Part shown: positions 50,085 through 60,629 of the stretch, piece by piece
Layout of the letters: every line of letters begins with the position of its first letter
Position numbering within the stretch: the first letter of the stretch is position 1
Program-made: the position numbers and the translations under genes
Assembly: GCA_021927905.1 (NCBI GenBank)
Contig: BLLK01000051.1
Span: 434,001 to 498,000 of the forward strand
DNA length: 64,000 nucleotides
Direction of reading: 5' to 3'
From: Chaetoceros tenuissimus
Lineage: Eukaryota > Bacillariophyta > Thalassiosirophyceae > Chaetocerotales > Chaetocerotaceae
Notes under the pieces: generated by a model
Told to the model about the DNA's origin: nothing
The model's input: only the letters and a program-made list of their open reading frames with translations
Database searches by the model: none

Positions 50085-51110
50085 GACATTCATCAGAAGA
50101 AAGATCCGATGTTCGAGCTCTAGAATTGTCAATGACAGGTGAAGAAATACTATTCAAAGTATCCTCGTCTTTTGTAGCATCACATGGTTCATGAAGTAAA
50201 ACCACGAAATAAAAATTAAGCCTTGAGTACTTTTTCGCATTACTTCCTTGACAATGTAAGCACTGGGTCTTGAGGAGCAGCTCCTCCTCCAAGAACGCCT
50301 TGCTAGGTTCTTGAAATTCTGCGTGTGCCCATCATGATTCACATGAATTGTATTACCTTGATTTGTTTCACTTCTTGTCTAGTAGCTAAAGAACCGTTGC
50401 TTCAATCATCATCTCTTCGTCTTCCTCATACCTTTTGCAATATCTTGCTCGAATTCCTTTCCGAGAGAAAGACTTGATGCATTGCGCATAACATTTCTCA
50501 AGTTTTTGTTTGAAGCACTGGTACTACTTCTTACTACTATTGGTAGGAATGCTATTCTTATCTTTTGAAGAACATCTATCCTGCTTCATGCGCAACGAAA
50601 CCTCAGCGAGATCTAAAGGAGCTCTTGTGTGGCATGAGGAGATGCGATAAGAGGCGGCGAGTCAATCTGCGGCACGTCAATCTAGCTAGGATGGTCAACA
50701 AGGTGGTTCTTGGCATAGAAATAGTCTTCTTGCTTTGCGTCTTTTTCTGTTCAAAAGCAATACTTTACATCGACCTCTCATCATCACTCTTTGTAATATA
50801 CGTCTTGACATCTCTTGCACGGCTACCATTTATTCCTGTTTCCTACTGAGGAGAAGACTTGACATTTCTCAAGCTCATGAATCATCTGCTACTACAGTTC
50901 CTCAACCAAACGAAATAAAACTCAATCAGTACTGCTGACAAAGTGCTCTTCTTGCTCAAACATCATACCATCTAGACTAAATACAGAAGCATCTTCCCCT
51001 CCACTCATATTGGAATCGAATCAGCCGAGGTGCAAGTCAATTATGGACGTCATTTATTTCTTGAATCTGAATTGGAAAGTTGGAAGTATCGTTGAGCATA
51101 TTCATTGTAC
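50085..51110 (-). pseudogene. Decayed cassette B copy of the family gene
   Basis: Pieces of the family gene are visible in order on the minus strand but in different frames. The N-terminal unit is near 50945-51110 (the DNA for ASVFSLDGMMF is preserved almost exactly, followed by ESEEHFV-like remains). A middle piece near 50400-50520 follows, and a C-terminal piece at 50085-50290 still reads EEELLLKTQCLHCQGSNAKK. Several indels and stops break it. Plus-strand ORFs over it (for example 50565-50849) are by-products. It is flanked by sequence homologous to the flanks of the other cassettes. Confidence 0.75.
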
Positions 51111-52034
51111 TTATGAGAAGCGAGACATTCGTCTGCCTAGGTTATAGAAACACGAGAAATTTTAATGTGTCCATCAGAAATGTTCTACAGCTGCCGCCTC
51201 TGGCAAACAGATCTTATCGAGCTCAAACTTCTTCATTACACTCCGCGTTCTCCATGCTCTGATTAGGAAGTGAGAGAGATGCTGAGAGATGTAGACACAT
51301 GCTGTTATGAAAATTTCAAAAGAGAGAATCACGCAAGTGAATAAAGTATAAGAGAGGCGATGGTCCAGTATGTATTGCAGGATCGCAGGTCGGTCAATGC
51401 ATCTCAGGTAAGTACATACTAGTACGTACGCACTACACATGACGACAAGAGCTCAATACCTATTCTCTGCTTCTATCCAAACAATTTTTCTAATTTTCAA
51501 CGTTCCATTTTCATTTCCAAAAAAATGACGAAAAAAAGTAATGAACAATGATGGATGGATACCACAATTAGCAATAGAAATCACAGCCATATCTTCACAA
51601 TACTTTTACATAATTACTTGCTTTGAAGTTAAAAGTGTAAAATTGAACAACAACGCAAGTAGCTAGTACAAAGAGAAGTAAAGACTTGCGTCTCAACAAA
51701 ACGGAGCAATATCATGATCTCTCTCTCATCATCGAATTGAATGTAAGAAAAAATTCTTTTAATTTACAAGAGTATTCTTTGTTCGTCCTCCAAGATTGCC
51801 TAAAGAGCAAGCGGACTTGTTCTTGCCATGTATCCAATTGAATAATACCTACCCCCATCACCACTTATAAAAGACGACATGACATGAAAAAAGAATCGTC
51901 TAAAAAACAAGCATCGTCATTTCACAAATATCATTCTTATAATGACTTATAAATCAATTCAATATATACATACTCGCTACTAATTATATGCTTACTCGCT
52001 ATATCCACCATATCAAACGATAAGAATCCAATTC
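51111..52034. repeat. Duplicated spacer, matching 54390-55292
   Basis: About 920 bp nearly identical to 54390-55292 (shared phrases GCGAGACATTCGTCTGCCTA and GAACAATGATGGATGGATAC), with small indels. It has no gene of its own. Together with the orphan exon to its right this forms a direct repeat of about 1.2 kb, 3.3 kb apart. Confidence 0.88.
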
Positions 52035-52305
52035 TCATGGTTTCAAATTCAAAGCCTCTAGAGCATCTGTAAATCCACACATCCAACTTTTCGAATACCA
52101 TTTCTCTTCTTCCTCCTTCTTTTGTTGTTTTCTCTTATAACTACTAGTAGGAGTGACAGTACTAGCCCTAGTCGATGGAGTATTCATGTTTGGTGTATGA
52201 TCACAGGATATATCTGTGGAAACCATGGTTGGTGAATCATATGATATTTTGGATAGACGTTTGTGTGGTGTATGATTGTGATCTTGTGAGGATGCACTCG
52301 GTTGA
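52035..52305 (-). pseudogene. Orphan last exon, copy of the exon at 55293-55563
   Basis: 271 bp with the same acceptor position, length and stop as the last exon of the gene at 55293-56209. It encodes QPSASSQDHNHTPHKRLSKI and ends CGFTDALEALNLKP, with only one or two amino-acid differences. The first exon is missing: upstream, from ~52366, lies the 3' flank of cassette C instead. It may be a dead remnant, or the acceptor could be used by read-through transcripts from the cassette C gene. Confidence 0.75.
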
Positions 52306-52820
52306 CTATGAAAGAAAAACGTTAGTAAGGAGAAATAAAAATGAAATGAAATGAAAGAAAGATAGAAAGAACAATTACGACGACATGGGCAGGTCAAATA
52401 AACCTTTTTGGATTGTCTTGGGACTTGAAATTCCAATAAGAAAGTTCTCTGCTAAGCTCGTTCTGCAACTCTAACAAAAAACAGTTGAGTCCATCCTCTA
52501 AAAGTAAGGCCCGTCTTTGTCAGACACATTATTTCTATGAATCAATCTAAGTATGCTGTAAATATCTTCGCCATGAAAGTGACTCTAACTAGAACAAGTA
52601 TAGATTTACGTTTTAACAAAACGGAGCAATTGAATATAAGAAAACAGTCTTTATTTACAAGAATACCATTGGAAAAAATGCTCGAAAAGTAAAATCACAA
52701 CATCTTTTCGTCCTCCTAGATTGCTTAAAAAGCGAGCGAACTTCTTCTTGCCATGTATCCAATTGAGTAATACCTACCTATGCAACTGGTGGACGCGAGA
52801 AGCAATGATCTATGCGATGC
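52306..52820. repeat. 3' flank of cassette C, matching 48121-48600
   Basis: After a short purine-rich run this is the copy of the cassette A downstream flank. The boundary between the orphan exon and this copy, around 52340-52366, is a duplication breakpoint. No gene is seen. Confidence 0.8.
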
Positions 52821-54389
52821 TTATCCTTCCAAGTCAAAGTCATTGCTTACTCTATATCTCTGTTGAGTGTGATGGACATAAGTCTGAAGTTCCGATTTGT
52901 TTGAAGCTCTAGTACCACTACTAGTGGCAGGCAAAAAGATATTCTTCAAGGTTACCTCGTCTTTCGTAGCATTGCCTTCTTCACGTTGTAAAACTGAAAC
53001 TACAGAATAGTACTGGCTTCTTGCTCCTCCTTGATGCAAGCACTGTCTCTTGAAGAGCATCTCTTTTTGCTTCGCGAGCAACTCCACCTCGCCCAGATCT
53101 AAAGGAGCTTTCGCACAAGCCAATCTAGGTTGATCGCCGTGATTGAAATGAATTGCATCGCCTTTCTTTGCTTCTTTTCTTTTGTTCAAAAGTACCTTTG
53201 CGTCAATCATTACTCCGTCTTCTTCGAAGCTTTCTTTCTGAGGAGAAGACTTGATGTATTGCGCGTAGTATTTCTCAAGCTCATGAATACGCTGCTCCAG
53301 TTCCACAAATGACGAGCTAGGACTCGAAGTGCCACTGCCAGGATTACCGACAAAATGCTCCTCTTCTTGGTCAAAAATCATACCGTCTAGACTAAATACA
53401 GAAGCATCTTCCCCTCCACTCATGCTGGAATCAGCCGAGGAGTAAGTTAATGAATGATCATCATTGTTGTGTTGAATCTGAATTGGAAAGATTGGAATAA
53501 GCATATTCATTGCAGTTCCTTTCTGAGGAGAAGACTTGATGAATTGCGCGTAGCATTTCTCAAGCTCATGAATACTCTGCTCCAGTTCCACAAATGACGA
53601 GCTAGGACTCGAAGTGCCACTGCCAGGATTACCGACAAAATGCTCCTCGCTCTCTTCTTGGTCAAAATTCATACCGTCTAGACTAAATACAGAAGCATCT
53701 TCCTCTCCATCAATACTAGAATCAGGCGAGGAGTAAGTTAATGAATGATCATCATTGTTGTGTTGAATCTGAATTGGAAAGATTGGAATAAGCATATTCA
53801 TTGCAGTTCCTTTCTGAGGAGAAGACTTGATGCATTGCGCGTAGCATTTCTCAAGCTCATGAATACTCTGCTCCAGTTCCACAAATGACGAGCTAGGACT
53901 CGAAGTGCCACTGCCAGGATTACCGACAAAATGCTCCTCGCTCTCTTCTTGGTCAAAATTCATACCGTCTAGACTAAATACAGAAGCATCTTCCTCTCCA
54001 TCAATACTAGAATCAGGCGAGGAGTAAGTTAATGAATGATCATCATTGTTGTGTTGAATCTGAATTGGAAAGATTGGAATAAGCATATTCATTGCAGTTC
54101 CTTTCTGAGGAGAAGACTTGATGCATTGCGCGTAGCATTTCTCAAGCTCATGAATACTCTGCTCCAGTTCCACAAATGACGAGCTAGGACTCGAAGTGCC
54201 ACTGCCAGGATTACCGACAAAATGCTCCTCGCTCTCTTCTTGGTCAAAATTCATACCGTCTAGACTAAATACAGAAGCATCTTCCTCTCCATCAATACTA
54301 GAATCAGGCGAGGAGTAAGTTAATGAATGATCATCATTGTTGTGTTGAATCTGAATTGGAAAGTTGGAAGTATCGTTGAGCATAATCAT
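52821..54389 (-). CDS. Cassette family protein C with four tandem units
   Basis: 522 residues, single exon. The N-terminal unit of protein A (PIQIQHNNDDHSLTYSS... SFVELEQSIHELEKCYAQ) occurs four times in tandem at 97-residue spacing, followed by one C-terminal half like that of protein A, ending NDFDLEG. Units 1-3 are nearly identical; unit 4, next to the C-terminal half, is more diverged and resembles protein A most (MSGGEDASVFSLDG). Each unit contains the likely coiled-coil segment, so the array could multimerise or bind several partners; this is inference. The start used is the first ATG of the frame; a second lies two codons further in. Confidence 0.75.
   Translation of the reverse strand: MIMLNDTSNFPIQIQHNNDDHSLTYSSPDSSIDGEEDASVFSLDGMNFDQEESEEHFVGNPGSGTSSPSSSFVELEQSIHELEKCYAQCIKSSPQKGTAMNMLIPIFPIQIQHNNDDHSLTYSSPDSSIDGEEDASVFSLDGMNFDQEESEEHFVGNPGSGTSSPSSSFVELEQSIHELEKCYAQCIKSSPQKGTAMNMLIPIFPIQIQHNNDDHSLTYSSPDSSIDGEEDASVFSLDGMNFDQEESEEHFVGNPGSGTSSPSSSFVELEQSIHELEKCYAQFIKSSPQKGTAMNMLIPIFPIQIQHNNDDHSLTYSSADSSMSGGEDASVFSLDGMIFDQEEEHFVGNPGSGTSSPSSSFVELEQRIHELEKYYAQYIKSSPQKESFEEDGVMIDAKVLLNKRKEAKKGDAIHFNHGDQPRLACAKAPLDLGEVELLAKQKEMLFKRQCLHQGGARSQYYSVVSVLQREEGNATKDEVTLKNIFLPATSSGTRASNKSELQTYVHHTQQRYRVSNDFDLEG
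53512..54384 (-). repeat. 291-bp coding tandem repeat, about three copies
   Basis: The phrase GCAGTTCCTTTCTGAGG recurs at 53512, 53803 and 54094, exactly 291 bp apart. The middle units differ by hardly any bases. A fourth, more diverged unit lies at about 53230-53511. The period is 97 codons, so changes in copy number keep the frame. Confidence 0.92.
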
Positions 54390-55292
54390 TGCTACTTATG
54401 AGAAGCGAGACATTCGTCTGCCTAGGTTATAGAAACACGAGAAATTTTAATGTGTCCATCAGAAATGTTCTATAGCCGCCGCCCATCTGGCAAACAGATC
54501 TTATCGAGCTCAAACTTCTTCATTACACTCCGCGTTCTCCATGCTCTGATTAGGAAGTGAGAGAGATGCTGAGAGATGTAGACACATGCTGTTATGAAAA
54601 TTTCAAAAGAGAGAATCACGCAAGTGAATAAAATAAAAGAGAGGCGATGGTCCGGTATTGCATGATCGCAAGTAAGTACATACTAGTACGTACGTACCAC
54701 GCATGACGACAAGAGCTCAATACCTATTCTCCTCATCTATCCAATCATTTTTTCTTATTTTCAACGTTCCATTTTCATTTCCAAAAAAATGACGAAAAAA
54801 AGTAATGAACAATGATGGATGGATACCACAATTAGCAATAGAAATCACAGCCATATCTTTACAATACTTTTACATAATTACTTGCTTTGAAGTTGAAAGT
54901 GTAAAAATGAACAACAACGCAAGTAGCTAGTACAAAGAGAAGTAAAGATCAACAAAACGGGGCAATATCATGATCTCTCTCCTCATCAAGAATTGAATGT
55001 AAGAAAAAATTCTTTTTTAATTTACAAGAGTATACTCTTTGTTCGTCCTCCCAGATTGCCTAAAGAGCAAGCGGACTTCTTCTTGCCATGTATCCAATTG
55101 AATAATACCTACCCACCATCCCACTTATAAAAGACGACATGACATGAAAAAAGAATCGTCCAAAAAAAAAGCGTCTTCATTTCACAAATATTACTCTTAT
55201 AATGACTTTTACAAATCAATTCAATATATACATACTCGCTACTAATTATATGCTTACTCGCTATATCCACCATATCAATAAGAATCCAATTC
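54390..55292. repeat. Spacer matching 51111-52034
   Basis: The partner of the duplicated spacer, with a few indels. It carries the upstream flank of cassette C and the downstream flank of the two-exon gene to its right. No gene within it. Confidence 0.85.
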
Positions 55293-56209
55293 TCATGGTT
55301 TCAAATTCAAAGCCTCTAGAGCATCTGTAAATCCACACATCCAACTTTTCGAATACCATTTCTCTTCTTCCTCCTTCTTTTGTTGTTTTCTCTTATAACT
55401 ACTAGTAGGAGTGACAGTACTAGCCCTAGTCGAAGGAGTATTCATGTTTGGTGTATGATCACAGGATATATCTGTGGAAACCATGGTTGGTGAATCATAT
55501 GATATTTTGGATAGACGTTTGTGTGGTGTATGATTGTGATCATGTGAAGATGCACTCGGTTGACTAGGAAAGAAAAAAGTTAGAAAGAGAAATAAAAAGA
55601 AAATGAAAGAAATAGAAAGAAAGAAAGGACGAAGCATACACTCAGCGAATGCATGAGAGACTAACTTTCTTTTTCCTAAATGAAAAAGACGAGTATCGAT
55701 CATCGTACGAGTTTCATGAAGCAGTGCTGCAGAACTGTACATGAATCAAGAGAAAAGTACTGTCCATGAACAAAGAGCAACACACTCTAGTTCAATCAAC
55801 AAGTCACTAGTCTACTCTCTTGGAGCTGCCCTCTCTTCTCTTCAATTTCAAAAAGACCAACTACTACTCACCCTCCAGATTGAACATCCTTGCCAATACT
55901 CCCACTCTCCCTTGACAATTGTCTATAAACCCTCACACCCTGGGCTTGAATACTTTCCAATTCATGAATACTCTGTTCCCTCACTAAAACATCATTTAAA
56001 AATTCAATATCGGCAACTTCCGACGAGTCTGTCGATTCACCCGCTTGACTTGAGCTAGCTGAATACGTCAAGGAATGACCATCGTTGTATTCACTTTGAG
56101 TAGAAGAAGTACGTTGTAGTGAATGTGTGTAGGGAAACATTTGCGATGAGGGACGACGTTTGGAGGTGGTGTCGATGAATTTGTAATTGTTGTTGTTTGG
56201 TGATGACAT
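55293..56209 (-). CDS. Two-exon cassette-related protein D
   Basis: Exons 56209-55872 and 55563-55293 join in frame (phase 2) over a 308-bp intron with GTGAGT donor and TTTCCTAG acceptor, giving 202 residues. Exon 1 includes SEYNDGHSLTYSASSSQAGE and VREQSIHELES, clearly related to the N-terminal unit of proteins A and C. Exon 2 is Ser/Thr/His-rich, then KRKQQKKEEEEKWYSKSWMCGF and a short C-terminal helix DALEALNLKP. Proteins A and C lack this second exon. An extra copy of exon 2 sits at 52035-52305. This is probably the ancestral two-exon layout from which the single-exon cassettes derive; that is inference. No known domain. Confidence 0.75.
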
Positions 56210-57684
56210 TGTTGGGGTTTAGTTGAATGTAGGTTGCTGTCTGATGTCGATTCAATCGATTCAATTCAATAAAATGGCTGCTTGAAATACTATTTGCGAA
56301 TGAAAGTAAAACAGCTCTTGTCGTCGCTTGTCGTTGCTTGTTGTTGCTTGTCGTCGCTTGCTTTATATTTATTGAATTCCTGTGTATCGTCGTTGCTGTG
56401 TTGCCTCTCTTGTTCGTCTCATTGTTTGCTCCTGGCGGTTCCTCGTTTGGTTTAGGCGGAGTATCGGGTTCACGTGGCTTGGCAAGACTCCAATTTTTAT
56501 TCTTGCAAGATTACTTCAGGTTGATAGTTTTATAGATGTCAATATTAATGATTTAGTAGTTAAAAGGAATGTCAAATTCCTATTTTAGAGAGAAAATAGA
56601 CGTTGTTACTTTTTGCAACAGTTTTGAATCGGATGTGGAAACGGAATTATGGAATGAATGGTCACGGTGTTACTGGTTGGTCGGAAACTGTTGCTAGTTG
56701 GTCATTGGTCATGCTTGTATGCTTGTATGCTTGTTAATGTATCTAGTAGAGAAAGAGAGAGAGAGAGTTTACGTGCATCTAATATTTCTTTTCATTCGTT
56801 AATGTATTAGTTTAAAAGAGGAATGGAAATGACTTGGAATTGGATAGCTTGTATGTGCAAATCCTTCGTTACTGTTCTTGTGTGACATACTCCTCGTTTG
56901 ACCTTCTCACATTGAGAATGAATAGTATAGAGATATCTATTGGAATGGAATGGAAAATCAATCTATTACGATACTACTCGTAGAAGATCTATCTGGCTTT
57001 TGTTGAATTGTGAAAGTGTTCATGAGACTCATTTTCTACTGGTGGGATACATTACAGTCAATCAGAAATGGTGGGGGAATTCAGCAGTTTGTTAGTTGAG
57101 TTCGATGAGGAGTTTGAGGAAAAGATATGTAATTAACAAGAAGACGAGTAGACGAATTAAGATGATTGTGTGTTGTCATCAAGCGATGAGATGTAACCCT
57201 CTGTTTCCTTACGTATGTTAATTTTGATCAAGAAACTTCTAGAGAGCATTAAATTATCTCCACAAAGCATGAAAACGCAATACAAAGGGAAAAAGATACA
57301 TTTGCAAAGGTAGTGTCAATTAATCGTTCTTTTCGTTAAGGAACAGCCAGAAAGTTGTTTTCAAGGTCGGTCATACTTTGCTTAAATCCTCATTGAAACC
57401 TGGTTTCCGAAGAAAACCTTCATTCGATTGATTGACTGTGAAGAAAGTGGAATATGGTTCCAAGAATCTCTTGCCAATTCGTCTCATTTCTGCTCTGGGT
57501 CTATGAGATTTACTGTCATGTGCAACGGGATGATGAAAAACAATAAGATAAAGAATCAGTTCAAACACTCTTGGAATGTTTTCTGGATATAGTTGCGAGA
57601 ACGAAAATCATCTTCTCGAGGAAAAGAGGCAAAAAATCAATGCAAAAGAAGTTTACAATTCTCCTCTGTCCAAGATGGGAAAAA

Positions 57685-57841
57685 CTGACCCAATTTTTGA
57701 ACCTATCTTTGAAACAAGTTGCTTCGTTTCTCCGGTTCTGACCCAATCTTTGAACCAATGTCCAAGATCACTGACCCAATTTTTGAACCTATCTTTGAAA
57801 CAAGTTGCTCCGGTTCTCCGGTTCTGACCCAATCTTTGAAC
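57685..57841. repeat. 85-86 bp tandem repeat, about two copies
   Basis: Copies start at 57685 and 57771. Each holds CTGACCCAATTTTTGAACCT, a run of TCTTTGAAACAAGTTGCT, CCGGTTCTGACCC and AATCTTTGAACC, so the inner phrase also recurs at 57738 and 57823. Confidence 0.85.
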
Positions 57842-58297
57842 CCTTGTTACTTTGAAGGATAAGTAGGGAAAGAGGGACTCTGAACTGAAGTTTTGACTAT
57901 TGGTGATCCCAAGGACGATGCTAGATAGTATAAAAAGACATTTTAGAGAAAGGAACTGCCTTGTATGGAATTTGCATCCAGTGAATGTTTTGAAAATGAG
58001 CCTTGGTTTTGCATTTTCCAACCTATAAAAATGACTGGTCTTGATTTATACGAGTGATGTTGCATCGAGTTCACTTCTTATTCGAATTCTTAACACTTAT
58101 AAACATTATCGAAGCAATCCAAGCAAAACACAGCATACGACATGAATTTTCCCAATCCTTTTATGGCATGGTCCACACCTTCGCTCTATTCCACTATAGT
58201 TTTGAATAGTATAGAAAAGAATAAGCGTACTAAGAAACGAATAAGAAATAGAAGAAGAAAGAATACAAGACATGCTAGAGGCTTTCGAAATCCAGGT

Positions 58298-58378
58298 ATT
58301 CAAAGATAAATATAAATACATTGCAGTGGGGCTGGTACGATCGTGGACTGTATACACGTATTTCATGACTGTTTGTCC
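58298..58378. repeat. Diverged direct repeat, left copy
   Basis: Matches 59397-59470 in the same orientation: ATTCAAAKATAAATATAAA, then TGCAGTGGGSC, then a shared end reading GACTGTTTGTC. The two copies bracket the gene at 58529-59068. Confidence 0.7.
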
Positions 58379-58528
58379 AGCAATGAGAGGCAATATGAAC
58401 TGCACATCTATAGAGTATAGAATGGAACTTTCTTCATTGCGAAATACAGAGAATACGTCGAGAATGTAAATGATGAAACATTCACGAGGATTGAAGGAAC
58501 ATGAGAGGGCATTGGTATTGTACTGTTC

Positions 58529-59068
58529 TCAAAGAACCAAACAATCTTGGTTGCTAAAATATCTTACATGAGATGAGAAGTCGAAATTGGGATCCAAAAT
58601 TTCATAATCTTTAGAGTTCACAAGTTCAGGTTTTTCAAAGCAACAAAACAACAAGGGGGCAAAAGGATTGATATTGATATCCACTGTCCCAAGTAGATTT
58701 ATTGTCATGCTTTTATGATCCTTGCTATCTTCGTCACTACCATACTGTTCAATGAATTCTCTTACTGTCATCATTTGGACTTGTTTGATGGGAAGCTCAT
58801 GGCCTCTAAACTCAAGCATAAAGTTTGAGAATTTGTAACTCATTCCAAAATCAGCACCACTATAACCGTCGTTGAAACTTTTCAGCAATGTGGTTTGTAC
58901 TAGCTTCCCAACAACAATATCGCGAGAGCTGAATACTTGATACTTGTAATACGTAATGTTACCTTGAGCGTAGTTGCTCCAACCACCGTGTTTCTTTTCA
59001 ACAGTCCCAACACGAAGAATGTTAGTACCTTTTTCCAATTGAACTTCATACACTTGCTTGAAATCCAT
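58529..59068 (-). CDS. Unknown protein, 179 residues
   Basis: Single exon starting at the ATG at 59068 (MDFKQVYEVQLEKGTNILRV). The N-terminal half alternates hydrophobic and polar residues like a beta-rich domain (RVGTVEKKHGGWSNYAQGN; YKYQVFSSRDIVVGKLVQTT). A GYSGADFGMSYKFSNFMLEF segment follows. The C-terminus has FAPLLFCCFEKPELV. There is no signal peptide or membrane span. I do not recognise the family. Composition and codon use look like its neighbours, which supports a real gene. Two diverged copies of an ~80-bp sequence lie on either side. Confidence 0.6.
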   Translation of the reverse strand: MDFKQVYEVQLEKGTNILRVGTVEKKHGGWSNYAQGNITYYKYQVFSSRDIVVGKLVQTTLLKSFNDGYSGADFGMSYKFSNFMLEFRGHELPIKQVQMMTVREFIEQYGSDEDSKDHKSMTINLLGTVDININPFAPLLFCCFEKPELVNSKDYEILDPNFDFSSHVRYFSNQDCLVL

Positions 59069-59734
59069 TTTACTGGGTAGAAGGGAGCAGTAGGATACTC
59101 TTGAAACTTTTGTGAGTGAGGAAGTTGTTTCAATTTTTAATCGCCTCCCTGTCTATTCCAACTATGTTTGCATGCTTGACACTTGACTTCTCGTTCGCCA
59201 CTTCGAGTGAATCAACTTTTCTTCAAAATCACTTTTCACTTGACACTCTTTTCTGGTAAGACGCTGTGACTTTTCAAAAGTTTTACTATTCAACTCTTAC
59301 TTGAAGAAACTCATCTTTAACCTCTCTGTCGAAAACATCTTCACTTTGTATGGTTTCCTCAAATTACAGTAGCCACTATTATGTCTCTATTAACGGATTC
59401 AAATATAAATATAAAACACTGCAGTGGGCCTAGTATTATAATAGACTTTATATTTCGTGACTGTTTGTCAAACGGTTAGAGAGACCAATTCGATCGGCGA
59501 AAGCAGGAGCACTCCTCGTCGTATGAGATTGAGAAGTAGGAGTAAAGGTTATCCATATTCATTCCCTCCTCAGCACAATACTATGAGTAAGATACAAGAT
59601 TTATATTACACAATTTAAATGTATTACGTATTGAAATATATGTATGTTGCTCAATGGATTATGGATTGGATGTATTTCATTATTCTTGAGAAGCAAACGA
59701 CCAAATCGAATCAATCCTAGCTGAAGTATTCCTT
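59069..59734. other. Intergenic, right copy of the diverged repeat
   Basis: 666 bp. It contains the right-hand repeat copy at 59397-59470. The rest, including very AT-rich sequence from 59600, shows no gene. Confidence 0.45.
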
Positions 59735-60139
59735 TTAAAATGCATCAAAAATGTTGAAATCTGTAGGATATACTACTGCAGCTTCCATCCATCGATCAGT
59801 ATCGGATTCTCGACAGCATGGTCCATCATCCAGATAGGATACTACTTGATCTTCTGATGTATCTTTTTCTATAGGATCTTGTTTTTGAGATGATGTATCT
59901 GCAGTTTTCTCTTGAGATTCTTTCACTTCTTCTACTAAAGCTACATCTTCTTGAAGAGCTGTATTTATTCCAAACAATGGTGTTTCATTCCCTGCGTTCT
60001 TCTGTGAAAAGGAGAGACGTCTTCGTTGCTCATTTGATACTGTTCGGGAAGGAGGTGTAAATGTTTGAGACACGAAAGCGTGGCGAATAGGAGGGACGTA
60101 GGTAGTGGATAAGATATCATAGTGTAACAAGAGATGCAT
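59735..60139 (-). CDS. Small unknown protein, start uncertain
   Basis: The frame is open from about 60274 but the first ATG in it is at 60139 (MHLLLHYDILST), giving 134 residues. The sequence is Thr/Pro/Arg-rich early (FTPPSRTVSNEQRRRLSF), acidic and Gln-rich in the middle, and ends CCRESDTDRWMEAAVVYPTDFNIFDAF. That last, more ordered-looking end is the best evidence that it codes. An upstream exon joined before codon 1 is possible because the frame stays open. No domain recognised. Confidence 0.45.
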   Translation of the reverse strand: MHLLLHYDILSTTYVPPIRHAFVSQTFTPPSRTVSNEQRRRLSFSQKNAGNETPLFGINTALQEDVALVEEVKESQEKTADTSSQKQDPIEKDTSEDQVVSYLDDGPCCRESDTDRWMEAAVVYPTDFNIFDAF

Positions 60140-60629
60140 AATATCAATTTGTCTTTTTATGGAGAGATTGGAAAGGCTTGGAATTGTGTAAGAAGTGAAA
60201 TAGGACTGTTGATTCCATGGAAATAAAAGATGAATTAGGAGTAGATCGTAAACTACACTTCTGTGGTTCAACAAAAGGTGTCTTGCGTCTTGCTTTCAGT
60301 TAAATGGCCTTGAGTTTGGTTGCATTTTGTGTGGGATGAGGGGGTTTGAGAAGTATCCCCCTTCACGATTCCTAAACACACAGTTTTGTGAGCTTAATTT
60401 TTATAGGACATTTCCTATACTTATTTAGCTTCTGACGTTCCAACGGTCTGTGTACGTGGGAATGCTCTAATCATACATTGCATACATCAACAACCGAAGC
60501 CTAATCAACTCTAAAGAAGAGCGAACTCTGTTGAGACGACTCATACATACCTTACGATTAAGAACTGAAGAATGGTTTTATAATTCTACATTTCCAGCGT
60601 CGGGTTACGAAGACAACTGTGATGAAAAA
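60140..60629. other. Divergent intergenic region
   Basis: 490 bp between the small unknown gene and the propeller gene. The upstream ORF extension of each enters it, but I see no independent gene, repeat or clear regulatory motif. Confidence 0.4.

Larger units (their letters stand above)
56210..58528. other. Gene-poor stretch with simple and tandem repeats
   Basis: About 2.3 kb. A CTTGTCGTCG-type repeat lies at ~56318-56362, GCTTGTAT repeats near 56715-56735, and GA repeats near 56750. An imperfect tandem repeat of about 85 bp (CTGACCCAAT[T/C]TTTGAACC four times) is at 57685-57841. Several short ORFs exist, but none has credible composition or support, and the 57576-57827 and 57561-58021 frames are products of the repeat. 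Confidence 0.5.

Noticed and set aside
50565-50938. Plus-strand ORFs in cassette B
   Set aside because: They are antisense to the decayed family gene and are not preserved in the intact cassettes.
56338-56588. Two overlapping plus-strand ORFs
   Set aside because: They begin in a simple CTTGTCGTCG repeat, overlap in two frames, and have no support.
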